DNA from: Sporichthya polymorpha DSM 43042
GTDB lineage: Bacteria; Actinomycetota; Actinomycetes; Sporichthyales; Sporichthyaceae
Direction of reading: 5' to 3'
Assembly: GCF_000384115.1 (NCBI RefSeq)
Contig: NZ_KB913029.1
Location: 2,080,907-2,144,906 of the forward strand
DNA length: 64,000 nucleotides
In this document: in pieces, positions 6,861 to 16,020 of the stretch
How the letters are laid out: each line of letters begins with the position of its first letter
Numbering within the stretch: the first letter of the stretch is position 1
Translations under genes and position numbers: made by a program
The notes under the pieces: generated by a model
The model's database searches: none
What the model saw: only the letters and a program-made list of their open reading frames with translations
What the model was told of the DNA's origin: nothing

Positions 6861-8696
6861 TTGTCCGCCACCGCCGGTTCCACTGCCGACCACGCCACCG
6901 CCGCCTCGATCCCCGGGTTGCTCGTCGACCGCGTCGCCCGGACGCCGAACGCGAAGGCCTTCAGCTTCCGCAGCGGCAACGGCTGGGCCGACCTCACCTG
7001 GGCGCAGGCCCAGGACCGCGTCCGCGCGCTCGCCGCGGGCCTGATCGGTCTCGGCGTCGGGGCCGAGACCCGGGTCGCGATCCTCTCCAGCACGCGCGTC
7101 GAATGGGTGCTCGGCGACCTCGCGATCCTCGCCGCGGGCGGCGCGACGACGACGATCTACCCGTCGAACACCGCGGACGAGTGCGCCTTCGTTCTCACCG
7201 ACTCCGACACTCAGGTCGTGATCGCCGAGAACGACGAGCAGGTGGCCAAGCTGCGGTCGGTGCGGGACCAGATCCCGTCGGTGCGCGCGGTCGTCGTGAT
7301 GGACGGGGCCGGCGACGGCGACTGGGTCCACTCCTTCGCGGACCTCGAGGAGGGCGGGGCGAAGCGTCCCGAGGCGGAACCGGCGGCCTACACCGAGCGC
7401 GTCGCCGCCATCACCGGCGACCGCCTCGCGACGCTGATGTACACCTCCGGCACGACCGGCCGTCCCAAGGGCGTCGAACTCACCCACGACAACTGGGTCT
7501 ACGTCGCCGAGGCGGTCATGGCCGTCGCGATCGTGCGGCCGGACGACCTGCACTTCCTCTGGCTGCCGATGTCGCACTCGTTCGGCAAGGCGCTCGTGGT
7601 CATGATGATCGCGGCCGGTGCGCCGACGGCCATCGACGGCAGCGTGGACCGGATTGCGGCCAACCTCGGTGAGCTCCGCCCGACGGTCGTCGCCGCGGCC
7701 CCGCGGGTGTTCGAGAAGATCCACAACACGATCGCCGCGACGGTTCGCGGTGAGGGCGGCGTCAAGGCGCAGCTGTTCGGGTGGGCCCGCGGGGTCGGCC
7801 TGGCGGCGACGAAGGCCCGGCAGGCCGGCAAATCCCCGTCACTTCTGACGCAGATTCAGCTGCAGGTCGCGGATCGCCTGGTCCTCTCGAAGATCCGGGG
7901 ACGCTTCGGTGGCCGGATCCGCTACTTCATCTCCGGGTCCGCGCCCCTGTCGCCCGAGATCGCGGAGTTCTTCGACGCGGCCGGCATGACGATTCTCGAG
8001 GGCTACGGCCTCACCGAGTCCTCGGCCGCGAGCTTCGTGAACCGCCCCGGCGCCGCGAAGTTCGGCACGGTCGGCCCGCCGCTGCCCGGCACCGAGGTGA
8101 AGATCGCCGAGGACGGCGAGGTGCTCTTCCGCAGCCGCGGCATCATGCGCGGCTACCACGGCCTGCCCGAGGAGACCGCGGCCACGCTGCTCGACGGCGG
8201 CTGGCTCGCGACCGGCGACATCGGCGAGCTCGACGAGGTCGGACGACTGCGGATCACGGACCGCAAGAAGGAACTGATCAAGACCTCGGGGGGCAAGTAC
8301 GTCGCCCCGGCGCCGATCGAGAGCTCGATCAAGGCCACGTGCCCGTACGTCGGCAACGTCGTCGTCCACGGCGACCGGCGCAACTTCTGCGTCGCGCTGG
8401 TGACGCTCGACCCCGACGTCACGAAGCCGTGGGCCGAGGCGAACGGGCTCGGTGCCGACGCGGCGGCGTGGGCGGCGAACGAGACCGTCCGGGCCGAGGT
8501 GCGCAGGGCGATCGACGAGGTGAACTCGTCGCTGCCGAGCTACTCGACGATCAAGGACTTCGCGATCCTCCCGAACGACTTCACCGTCGAGACCGGTGAG
8601 CTCACCGCGAGCATGAAGGTCCGGCGCAAGACCGTCGAGTCCAAGTACGCCGACGTCCTCGACACGTTCTACGCGGGGACGATCTCGTCGGTCTGA
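6861..8696 (+). CDS. Long-chain fatty acid--CoA ligase (FadD15-like)
   Basis: A 611-residue adenylate-forming enzyme that activates fatty acids to acyl-CoA using ATP. The AMP-binding P-loop YTSGTTGRPKG lies near residues 194-204, the adenine-binding GYGLTESSA near 382, and the ATP/hinge block GWLATGDIGELDE through DRKKELIKTSGGKYVAP near 445-485. The start is TTG 6861, preceded by GAAGG seven bases upstream; no in-frame ATG or GTG lies upstream before a stop. With the enoyl-CoA hydratases and the SCP2 protein nearby it supports a lipid-catabolic role for this region. Confidence 0.92.
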   Translation: MSATAGSTADHATAASIPGLLVDRVARTPNAKAFSFRSGNGWADLTWAQAQDRVRALAAGLIGLGVGAETRVAILSSTRVEWVLGDLAILAAGGATTTIYPSNTADECAFVLTDSDTQVVIAENDEQVAKLRSVRDQIPSVRAVVVMDGAGDGDWVHSFADLEEGGAKRPEAEPAAYTERVAAITGDRLATLMYTSGTTGRPKGVELTHDNWVYVAEAVMAVAIVRPDDLHFLWLPMSHSFGKALVVMMIAAGAPTAIDGSVDRIAANLGELRPTVVAAAPRVFEKIHNTIAATVRGEGGVKAQLFGWARGVGLAATKARQAGKSPSLLTQIQLQVADRLVLSKIRGRFGGRIRYFISGSAPLSPEIAEFFDAAGMTILEGYGLTESSAASFVNRPGAAKFGTVGPPLPGTEVKIAEDGEVLFRSRGIMRGYHGLPEETAATLLDGGWLATGDIGELDEVGRLRITDRKKELIKTSGGKYVAPAPIESSIKATCPYVGNVVVHGDRRNFCVALVTLDPDVTKPWAEANGLGADAAAWAANETVRAEVRRAIDEVNSSLPSYSTIKDFAILPNDFTVETGELTASMKVRRKTVESKYADVLDTFYAGTISSV

Positions 8697-8709
8697 GGAT
8701 CGAGGCGAC

Positions 8710-9459
8710 TCACTTCGCCGCGGGGTCCGCGGTCGAGGTGGCCGGGGGCGGGGGCTCGTGGTCGCCGGTGGCGACGGGGACGGCCATGCCCACCGTCAGG
8801 CCGATCGCGGCGAGCCCGGTGATCCAGCCGAGGATCCGGACGCTGCGGCGACGGGGCCGGGGCGCGTAGAGGTCCTCCTCCGAGACGCGCGGCGCGGGGG
8901 CCGGGCGGCGCGGCGGGGCGTCGACCCGACGGAGGAAGCGGCGCTCGCCCGCGTTGCGGGTGATCGCCTGCACGGTCCAGATCGGACCGAGCGTGTTCCA
9001 CCAGCCGTCGCGGCGGTTGGTGCGCTGGGCATCGGAGACGGCCTGCAGGCCGCAGTCGCGGCAGACCAGGCTCGAGGTGGTGGTGCGGCGGGCGCGGAAG
9101 CAACCGCTCTCCACCGTGTGCAGGGTGATGCGAACCGCCGGCGTGCGGCCGCACTCGCTGCAGCCCCGCGCGCGGCGGACGAACAGCGCGCCGTCGATGT
9201 GGGCCTGCTCGATCGCGTACCAGGCGAGGTCGAGCTCGTGGCGCGCGAACGTCGCCTGCACGTGGGCCTGCGCGTGGCTCTGCTCCGGGGACCGGGCGGC
9301 GCTCTCGGCCTCCGCCTCGCCGGAGCTGTCGCCGACGACGGCGAGATCGGAGAGCAGCATCGACCAGGTCGAGTAGGCCGCGCGGGCCTCCTCCAGCGTG
9401 GCGTTCTCGCTGATGCCGAGCGTGGCGTAGGCACGCCGCAGCTCAGTCGCCTGGTCCAT
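8710..9459 (-). CDS. J-domain-like, zinc-ribbon membrane protein of unknown function
   Basis: A 249-residue protein not matched to a named family. Residues 6-38 resemble the start of a J domain (LRRAYATLGISENATLEEARAAY) but lack the HPD motif. Residues about 98-140 carry CSECG and CRDCG, a probable zinc ribbon, with a further Cys between them. A basic, Pro-rich stretch leads to one membrane helix near residues 211-231 and a short Pro-rich outer tail. It is convergent with the FadD gene, with a 13-base gap. Confidence 0.65.
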   Translation of the reverse strand: MDQATELRRAYATLGISENATLEEARAAYSTWSMLLSDLAVVGDSSGEAEAESAARSPEQSHAQAHVQATFARHELDLAWYAIEQAHIDGALFVRRARGCSECGRTPAVRITLHTVESGCFRARRTTTSSLVCRDCGLQAVSDAQRTNRRDGWWNTLGPIWTVQAITRNAGERRFLRRVDAPPRRPAPAPRVSEEDLYAPRPRRRSVRILGWITGLAAIGLTVGMAVPVATGDHEPPPPATSTADPAAK

Positions 9460-9665
9460 CGCTCGCCCCCGAAAAGCCCCGAACTGTCCGTCCCCCGTCT
9501 GACGTTTGTACGTCCCGGTCGGATCCCTTGTCAGGGCGGAAGCGACATGCCGACCGAAAGGCTGATTTCCGCCTCGTCCGAGCGGCCATGGGATTTCGCT
9601 CCTTCCGCCTCACCGGAAGGACTACCCGAACGGACGCGGAACAGGCCCGGGCTCGGGCCACCGAG

Positions 9666-10145
9666 TCAGGCCGTGAGCGCGCGGATCTTGCCGCCGATCT
9701 CGGCAGCGAGGGGGTCGACGTCGGCCAGGCTGGAGCTGCCGGTGATCCCGAGGTTCGCGAGCAGGGCCGGGATCGAGGCCGGGTCGAAGCCGGTCTGGGC
9801 GGCGAGGCGCTCGAGGTCGCCGGTCAGGCGGATGCGGCCGGAGAGGAAGGCGCCGATCGCCGCGTTCGGCTTCTGCTCGACGAGCAGGTCGTAGGCGGTG
9901 TTGTAGTCGATGGTGACCGTGAGGTCCGGGTCGGCGAGCGAGCCGGTGTCCAGGGCCAGGGTCGGACCGCCGGTGTCGGCGTGGGCGTGGATCACCCCGT
10001 CCGGCGCAACGGCCTCGGGAGCCCCTGTGATCACCACATTAACTTTGAGCGCCGGCACTCCGACGTCCGGCAGTTGCGACGCATACTCGTCACGAACGGC
10101 CTTAACCTCGGTGATCCAGTCCTCGGAAAGGAACTCGTGGCCCAT
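9666..10145 (-). CDS. SCP2 sterol-binding-fold protein
   Basis: A 159-residue protein. The N-terminal part (WITEVKAVRDEYASQLPDVGVPALKVNVVITGAPE) and the strands LTVTIDYNTAYDLL and AFLSGRIRLTGDLERL, followed by the helix IPALLANLGI, follow the SCP2 fold, which binds lipids or acyl-CoAs in a hydrophobic cleft. ATG 10145 is preceded by GGAGGAG two bases away on the coding strand, which fixes the start. It diverges from the TetR-led transport operon, so the TetR protein may control both directions. Confidence 0.75.
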   Translation of the reverse strand: MGHEFLSEDWITEVKAVRDEYASQLPDVGVPALKVNVVITGAPEAVAPDGVIHAHADTGGPTLALDTGSLADPDLTVTIDYNTAYDLLVEQKPNAAIGAFLSGRIRLTGDLERLAAQTGFDPASIPALLANLGITGSSSLADVDPLAAEIGGKIRALTA

Positions 10146-10168
10146 TTCTCCTCCGGGTCTACGGCGCG

Positions 10169-10194
10169 GGACGGCCGGCCCGGACGGGCCGTCC
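10169..10194. repeat. Inverted repeat in SCP2/TetR intergenic region
   Basis: Arms GGACGGCC (10169-10176) and GGCCGTCC (10187-10194) flank a 10-base spacer between the divergent SCP2 and TetR genes. It lies 24 bases upstream of the SCP2 start codon and may be an operator or a leader hairpin. An A/T-richer stretch with TATAAA near 10296 could hold the rightward promoter. Confidence 0.35.
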
Positions 10195-10392
10195 GCTACG
10201 GCGAGTCGGATTACGCGCTCAGCCGTCCAGAGCGGGACCATCACGAACAGGGCAGCTAACTGGCACTGTCCCCGCAAAATCTGGCCCGGCAGGGCTATAA
10301 ACCTACTCAGCATCGGGTTATTGTGCAGCGACGGACGGCTTCGGGTCCAGCGAAGCCGCCGAAACAGCCGACACGAGTGCAGCGGAGGGAAC

Positions 10393-11178
10393 GTGGCGAC
10401 CGGGAACTCGACGCAGGCCCCGGACCCCGCCGCGCCCCCGCGTCGCCGCCCCGGCCGCCCGGTCGGCTCGACCGCCGGCCGCTCGGTCCGCCGCGAGGAG
10501 TACCTCGAGGGCATCATCGGCGCGATCCGCCGGATCGGGCCGGACGCGACGCTCGCGGAACTCGCCGCCGGCGCGGGGATGAGCAAGCCCGTCCTCTACG
10601 ACCACTTCACCGACCGGCTCGGCCTGACCGCCGCCGTCGTCGGCAAGTTGACCGAGACCGTCGCGGCCGACGCGCTGCTCGCCGTGATGTCCGGCGGCGA
10701 GCCGGAGGAGCTGCTCGCGAAGGTCTTCGACGTCTTCGTCTCCTTCGTCGAGCGTGAGCCCCAGATCTACGGCTGGGTGATCCGCGTGGCGGGTGACCTG
10801 CCGGCGGGTGGGCTCTCCGAGCTGCCGATGGCCACCGAGGCCGGCGCGCACCTGTCGAAGCTGATCGGCTCCGTGCTGCGCGCCGCCGGCGTCGACTCGG
10901 GCGGCGCCGAGCCCTGGGCCTTCGGGACCGTCGGCTTCGCCCTCGCCGCGACCGACTGGTGGCTGAACCGCCGCTCGATGAGCCGGCAGGACTTCGTGAA
11001 CTACCTGGCCAAATTCGTCTGGGGCGGGCTCTCCTCCTCGGGCGTCGAGAAGATCGACATGGTGACGCTCCTCGGGGCGATCCCCGCGATGGTCGACGCC
11101 GGCCGGGAGGTCATGGAGAGCATCGAACGGCCTGCGGGAGAACGACCGGCAGGTGGCGGAGAAGGGCGGGACGCATGA
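10393..11178 (+). CDS. TetR family transcriptional regulator
   Basis: A 261-residue regulator. After a Pro/Arg-rich N-terminus, the helix-turn-helix lies near residues 54-76 (TLAELAAGAGMSKPVLYDHF), with the invariant LYDHF recognition-helix end. The C-terminal two-thirds should form the ligand-binding dimer domain. The start is GTG 10393, preceded by GGAGGGA. It overlaps the downstream ABC1 kinase by four bases and so heads a six-gene operon; it probably senses an acyl-CoA or the imported substrate. Confidence 0.88.
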   Translation: MATGNSTQAPDPAAPPRRRPGRPVGSTAGRSVRREEYLEGIIGAIRRIGPDATLAELAAGAGMSKPVLYDHFTDRLGLTAAVVGKLTETVAADALLAVMSGGEPEELLAKVFDVFVSFVEREPQIYGWVIRVAGDLPAGGLSELPMATEAGAHLSKLIGSVLRAAGVDSGGAEPWAFGTVGFALAATDWWLNRRSMSRQDFVNYLAKFVWGGLSSSGVEKIDMVTLLGAIPAMVDAGREVMESIERPAGERPAGGGEGRDA

Positions 11179-12785
11179 GCCGCGGAAACCCGGCGGCCGG
11201 TGGCCCGCCGCCCCTGCCGGACCTGGACGTCCTGGCCGCGGACTCCGCATGGATCCGCGGCCGGGACGGCCTGGTCGGGGAGCTGGCGCTGCTGCGTCGG
11301 CACGCGGACGTCGTCGCGCCGCGGGTCCGCGCGCAGGCTCGGTCACTGGCCGGCCCCCGCCTGACGCCGGCGACGCTGGTCGCGGTCGTCGTCACCTTCG
11401 TGCGGTTCTGCTGGTTCGCGCTCCTCGGGGCGCTCGGGGAGGCCGGCTCGGTGGTCCGCCGCCGGGTGCTGCGAACGTCGGCCGGGGCGCGGGGAGAGCA
11501 GCCGAGCCGGCGGCCGTCGGCCGGCGTCCGCCGGGCGCAGCAGCTCGTCCACGCCGGCGGGCCCGCGTACGTGAAGGTCGGACAGGGCATCGCGACCGCG
11601 CAGGGCCTGCTGCCCGACGAGTGGGTCGCCGCCTTCGCCTGGTGCCGCGACGAGGTCCCGCCGTTGCCGGCGGGCGAGGCCGAGAAGGCGGTCGAGGCCA
11701 GCCTGGGCCGTCCGCTGAGCGAGGTGTTCGCCTCGTTCAGCCCGCAGCCGCGCGCCGCCGCCTCGATCGCCCAGGTCCACGACGCCGTGCTCCTCGACGG
11801 CACCGAGGTCGTCGTCAAGGTGCAGCGGCCGGGCCTGCGCCGCCGCTTCGGCGCCGACTTCCGGGTGATGGCCGTCCTCGCCGCGGTGACGACGAAGGTC
11901 AGCAAGTCCGCGCGGATGAGCAACGCCAAGGAGATCCTGCCGCTGTCGGCGGAGCTGGTTCTCGGCGAGCTCGACTTCCGCCTCGAGGCGCTGAACATGA
12001 TCCACGTGGCCGCCGCCGGGGAGGCTGCGGGCACGGGCTTCGTCCGCGTCCCGCGTCCGATCCCCGGCCTGATCACTTCCGACGTCCTGGTCATGGAGCG
12101 CGTCGACGGCGTGCCCTACACCGCGGCCCGCGAGCGCTACGGCGACGCGATCGACGGGGCGAAGCTGCTCCGCCTCGCCGCGGCCGGCGTGCTGGAGCAC
12201 GCGCTGATCTACGGCGTCTTCCACGGCGACCTGCACTCCGGGAACGTCCTCATCACCGAGAACGGCACGATCTCGCTCGTCGACTACGGAGTGTGCGGCC
12301 GTATTGACTCTCGGGAACGCGCGCTGCTCGTGCGCATGCTCGTCGCCTCGATGCAGCAGGACTCGCGCGGTCAGGTGATGGCGGCGGTGGAGATGGGCGC
12401 GCTGCCCGAGGGTGCGGACATCGAGGCCGCGGTCGCCGAGGTCGAGAAGTACCAGTCGCTGATGACCGAGTTCACCGACGCGTCGTTCAGTCAGCTCGAT
12501 CTGACGCTGATCACGCGTCAGATGAAGGCGATGATCGGGTCCCTGATGAAGATCGGGTTCCAGACGCCCAAGGAACTCGCCTTGTTCAGCCGCAACATGC
12601 TCTACCTGCAGGGATTCGCCGCAGCCCTGGCGCCCGAGGCCAACATGCTGGCCGAACTGGAAGCTTTGCTGGCCCATATGACCGGTAAATACCCAGTCGA
12701 GCTGACAACCATCATGATGGGTGCTCTGATCAGACCAGCCGCCCCGCCGGCGGCCGAGTCCAGAGAGGCGGCGGTGGAATCCTGA
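11175..12785 (+). CDS. ABC1/UbiB (AarF) family atypical kinase
   Basis: A 536-residue protein with the UbiB-family signatures: KVGQG near residue 135, the Ala-rich loop replacement AASIAQVH, the lysine strand VVVKVQRPG, HGDLHSGN as catalytic loop and VDYG as the DFG equivalent. UbiB proteins are membrane-associated atypical ATPases or kinases linked to isoprenoid lipid (quinone) handling and lipid export. Here it is translationally coupled to a TetR gene upstream and to a surface protein gene downstream (TGATG), placing it inside a transport operon rather than a quinone operon. Its substrate is unknown. Confidence 0.88.
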   Translation: MSRGNPAAGGPPPLPDLDVLAADSAWIRGRDGLVGELALLRRHADVVAPRVRAQARSLAGPRLTPATLVAVVVTFVRFCWFALLGALGEAGSVVRRRVLRTSAGARGEQPSRRPSAGVRRAQQLVHAGGPAYVKVGQGIATAQGLLPDEWVAAFAWCRDEVPPLPAGEAEKAVEASLGRPLSEVFASFSPQPRAAASIAQVHDAVLLDGTEVVVKVQRPGLRRRFGADFRVMAVLAAVTTKVSKSARMSNAKEILPLSAELVLGELDFRLEALNMIHVAAAGEAAGTGFVRVPRPIPGLITSDVLVMERVDGVPYTAARERYGDAIDGAKLLRLAAAGVLEHALIYGVFHGDLHSGNVLITENGTISLVDYGVCGRIDSRERALLVRMLVASMQQDSRGQVMAAVEMGALPEGADIEAAVAEVEKYQSLMTEFTDASFSQLDLTLITRQMKAMIGSLMKIGFQTPKELALFSRNMLYLQGFAAALAPEANMLAELEALLAHMTGKYPVELTTIMMGALIRPAAPPAAESREAAVES

Positions 12786-14203
12786 TGCGTCGACAACCGC
12801 TTTCGGTGCCGGCCCTCGTTTCCGCAGTCGTGCTGTCGGGGGCAGCTGTGGTCCCGCTGTCCGCTGCCTTTGCCGCCCCCGTTGCGGCGAAGGAGACCTT
12901 CGTGCCCGGCACCGGCGCCGCATCCGCGAGCCTGGCCCGGGTGACGATCCGATCGTCCGGTCTCGGGGTCGGCGTCGGCTTCGGTCAGACCCGTACTCGG
13001 TTCGCCGGGCCGCAGGGCAACGCCTCGGCCGAGAGTGTCGACACCGGCATGCTCGGGACGCTGTCCAAGGCGCCCGTGGCCTGCGGCGTCGCGCCGGGGA
13101 CGCTGTTCCCCGAGGGCTCGATGCCCGAGGGCGTCGCGGTCTCCTCCGGCGGTGGTCCGGCGGAGTTGCGCACGGCCTCCGTGGGCGCCGGCACCCCGAT
13201 CGAGCTCGGCAGCCAGTACGGCGCCGCGAAACCGAACGCCAGGGCCGACGCCACCGTCGAGGGCACCCGGATCGACCTGACCGGCATCCTCAGCGCCGCC
13301 GGCGGTATCTCCACGGCCACGTCGGAGCTTCGGCCGAACGTCCAGCGCGCGGCCACCGCCAGCAGCGGGATGAGCCGGCTCAGCCTCGCCGACGGCGCCG
13401 TCGTCCTGCAGGGCCTGGAGTGGACGGCCTCGCACCTCACCGGCGCGAAGAACGACAACTCGGCCGCGTTCCGGGTCGGCTCGATCCGCGTCGCCGGGCA
13501 GTACTACCCGACCGAGGGCGCGAACGAGCTGAAGACGGCGCTCGACGCCGCGAACCAGGTCCTTCAGCCGCTCGGCCTCTCGCTGAACGCACCGGCGGTC
13601 TCGAAGACCGACACCCTCGTCTCCGTCAGCCCGCTGCGGCTGACGATCTCGACGACGCCGGAGATGCGCGCGGTCCTCGGCCCGGCCCTGGAGGCCGTGC
13701 AGCCGCTGCGCACCCAGCTGCTCGACCTGGTCAAGCCGCTGCAGGCCTCGCCGGACTGCGGCTTCGCCAAGGCGATCGGCTTCGGCTACCTCGTCGCCGA
13801 CCTCGCCCTGATCGCCATGGGCGACAACGGCGGCATCGACATCGACCTCGGTGGTGCCCGCGCCGGCACCGACGCGACGGTCTACGACAACCCCTTCGGC
13901 ACCGGCGACGGCCTCGGTGGCCTGCTCGACCCGACCGGTGTCGCGCCCGGGGTCGTCCCGCCGGACCTCGGCGCCGCGCCCGGCACGGGCCCGCTCGCGC
14001 CGGGCGCGGTGCCGACGGTCGCGGGCGGCGCCAACCTCGTCCCCACCGTCGGTGAGGCGAGCCCGCTCTCGATCGCGTGCCGCTCCACCCACGCCGACGG
14101 TGGCAGCTGCGTCTCCGAACGCGGGGGACTCGCCGCCGGGCTGATCCTCGCGCTGGTGGTGCTGCTCGCCGCCGCCGACCGACTGCGAGCCAGATTGAGC
14201 TGA
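12785..14203 (+). CDS. Secreted, C-terminally membrane-anchored protein of unknown function
   Basis: A 472-residue exported protein. It has a Sec signal peptide (hydrophobic to about residue 30, AFAAP cleavage region), a long mostly beta-rich and Ala/Gly/Ser/Thr-rich body, a Pro/Gly-rich stalk around residues 385-430, and a C-terminal membrane helix (GLILALVVLLAAAD) followed by a basic tail, which is a stop-transfer anchor. There is no LPXTG motif. The body contains a few Cys that may form disulfides. The gene lies between a UbiB-like kinase and a substrate-binding protein and may present or pass on the substrate at the cell surface. The family is not recognised. Confidence 0.7.
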   Translation: MRRQPLSVPALVSAVVLSGAAVVPLSAAFAAPVAAKETFVPGTGAASASLARVTIRSSGLGVGVGFGQTRTRFAGPQGNASAESVDTGMLGTLSKAPVACGVAPGTLFPEGSMPEGVAVSSGGGPAELRTASVGAGTPIELGSQYGAAKPNARADATVEGTRIDLTGILSAAGGISTATSELRPNVQRAATASSGMSRLSLADGAVVLQGLEWTASHLTGAKNDNSAAFRVGSIRVAGQYYPTEGANELKTALDAANQVLQPLGLSLNAPAVSKTDTLVSVSPLRLTISTTPEMRAVLGPALEAVQPLRTQLLDLVKPLQASPDCGFAKAIGFGYLVADLALIAMGDNGGIDIDLGGARAGTDATVYDNPFGTGDGLGGLLDPTGVAPGVVPPDLGAAPGTGPLAPGAVPTVAGGANLVPTVGEASPLSIACRSTHADGGSCVSERGGLAAGLILALVVLLAAADRLRARLS

Positions 14204-14283
14204 CGGCTCGTCGTCTGACGGGTCGTCAGTCCAGTCGTTCGCCCGCCCGTCCCGGTCACCGCCGGCCAGGAGGAACGTTCTCG

Positions 14284-16020
14284 ATGAAGCTCTCCCGCCC
14301 CGCTCGCACGCTGGGGGCAGCGCCGCGCCGCATCCTCGGCGGCTACGGCCCCCTGCTGGCGCTGGCGATCGCCTTCGTGCTCGTCGTGACGCTGGTGCCG
14401 ACGATCGCGCGCGAGGAGACCGTGGTCTCCGGCGGCGACACCGGGCTTGCGCCGGGCCAGTCCTCCGACCTCGGTGGCCAGGCGGTTGGCACCCCCGGCG
14501 AGCCGGTCGTGCCCGGCGTCACGACGCCCGGCACGCCGCAGCAGCCCGGCAAGGCGACGACCCAGAGCGCGGGCACCGGCAAGCCCGCCTCCGGTGCCGC
14601 GGACGCGTGTGCGGACCGCAAGCAGCAGGTCTCCGGTGATCCGTACTCCCCGCCGTGCATGACCTGGCCGGCCGGCAAGGACAACGGCGGCGCGACCTAC
14701 CGCGGCGTCACCAAGGACAAGATCCGCATCGGGTTCCGCATCCCGGTCGAGGACATCAAGGACTTCCAGTCCACGATCGGCGACCTCGCCGGCGAGAAGG
14801 CGAACCAGATCCCGCAGGCGACGGAGGAGGACTTCCGTCGCACGATGGAGAACCTGGTCAAGTACTTCGAGAAGAACTTCCAGTTCTACGGGCGCAAGAT
14901 CGAACTCGTGGAGTGGCAGGGGAAGGGCTCGGTCTTCAACGAGATCGTCGGTGCCGGGCAGGAGGCCGCGAACGCGGACGCGATCCGCGCGGCCAAGGAG
15001 CTCAACATCTTCGCCGACATCAGCGCCTTCACCCAGCCCTACGCCGACGCGCTGTCGCGGCAGAAGGTCCTCTCGATCGGCGCCCTCTACATGTCGCGCG
15101 AGTGGTTCGCCCAGCGCGCGCCGTACGCGTGGAGCCCGTTCCCGGACTGCACCTCGCTCTCGGAGACCATCGCCGAGTACATGAACAAGCGCGTCTTCGG
15201 CTACCCCGCGGACCACGCCGGTGAGGGCATCAAGGGCAAGGAGCGCAAGGTCGGCCTGATCACCCCGGACAACCCCGAGTATCAGCAGTGCGCGAACACC
15301 GGGCAGAAGCAGATCGAGGCCAACGGCCACAAGGTCACCCGGTACAACTACACGCTCGACCTCGCGACGCTCTCGGACCAGGCCAACAACATCGCGGCCA
15401 AGATGAAGGCCGACGGCATCACGACGATCGTGCTCGCCTCCGACCCGCTGCTCCCGCTGCTGCTGATCTCGCGCTTCAGTCAGCAGAACTACTACCCGGA
15501 GTACGTGGTCACCGGTGTCGGGCTGATGGACTCCTCGGTCCTCGGCCAGCTCTACGACTCGAGTCAGTGGAAGCACGCGTTCGGGCTCTCGATGATCGGC
15601 GAGGAGCAGCCGCAGCAGGCGAGCTACGCCTACGCCGCCGCGAAGTCCGTGGACCCGAACCACGAGCCGATCTTCGGCGTCGACATCTTCTACTACTTCC
15701 TGTACCAGCTGGCGACGGGCCTGCAGATGGCCGGGCCGAACCTGACGCCGCAGACGTTCTCCGACGGTCTGCGCGCGTACCCGGGCGGCACCGGGCCGGC
15801 GGGCACCTGGTCGTACCCGAAGAACACCTGGGCCCCGTACCGGGACGCCCGTGAGATCTGGTGGGACCCGGAGGCGGTCTCGGTGTACAACGGCGCGAAG
15901 GGCGCCTACCGCTCGGACAACAAGCGCTACAAGCCGGGCAAGTGGCCGAAGGGCCCCGCCGCTCCGGCGCAGCTGCAGGCGTTCGCGCGTGAGCCCGCCG
16001 CGATCCGTGAGAACGCGTGA
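14284..16020 (+). CDS. Branched-chain amino acid-type ABC transporter substrate-binding protein
   Basis: A 578-residue type I periplasmic-binding-fold protein (Leu/Ile/Val-binding group). Residues 22-41 form a membrane anchor with no lipobox; residues 45-115 are a Gly/Pro/Thr-rich spacer; the ligand-binding domain follows (KIRIGFRIPVEDIKDF, then DISAFTQPYADALSR and KERKVGLITPDNPEY). The SD GGAGGA lies about ten bases before ATG 14284. Its stop overlaps the GTG of the permease/ATPase gene. It is larger than the usual 380-430 residues. The ligand is unknown; gene context suggests a carboxylic or acyl compound rather than an amino acid. Confidence 0.85.
   Translation: MKLSRPARTLGAAPRRILGGYGPLLALAIAFVLVVTLVPTIAREETVVSGGDTGLAPGQSSDLGGQAVGTPGEPVVPGVTTPGTPQQPGKATTQSAGTGKPASGAADACADRKQQVSGDPYSPPCMTWPAGKDNGGATYRGVTKDKIRIGFRIPVEDIKDFQSTIGDLAGEKANQIPQATEEDFRRTMENLVKYFEKNFQFYGRKIELVEWQGKGSVFNEIVGAGQEAANADAIRAAKELNIFADISAFTQPYADALSRQKVLSIGALYMSREWFAQRAPYAWSPFPDCTSLSETIAEYMNKRVFGYPADHAGEGIKGKERKVGLITPDNPEYQQCANTGQKQIEANGHKVTRYNYTLDLATLSDQANNIAAKMKADGITTIVLASDPLLPLLLISRFSQQNYYPEYVVTGVGLMDSSVLGQLYDSSQWKHAFGLSMIGEEQPQQASYAYAAAKSVDPNHEPIFGVDIFYYFLYQLATGLQMAGPNLTPQTFSDGLRAYPGGTGPAGTWSYPKNTWAPYRDAREIWWDPEAVSVYNGAKGAYRSDNKRYKPGKWPKGPAAPAQLQAFAREPAAIRENA

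Noticed and set aside
9443-9661. 72-residue minus-strand open frame upstream of the zinc-ribbon gene
   Set aside because: No ribosome-binding site and Arg/Ser-rich composition; more likely part of the promoter region.
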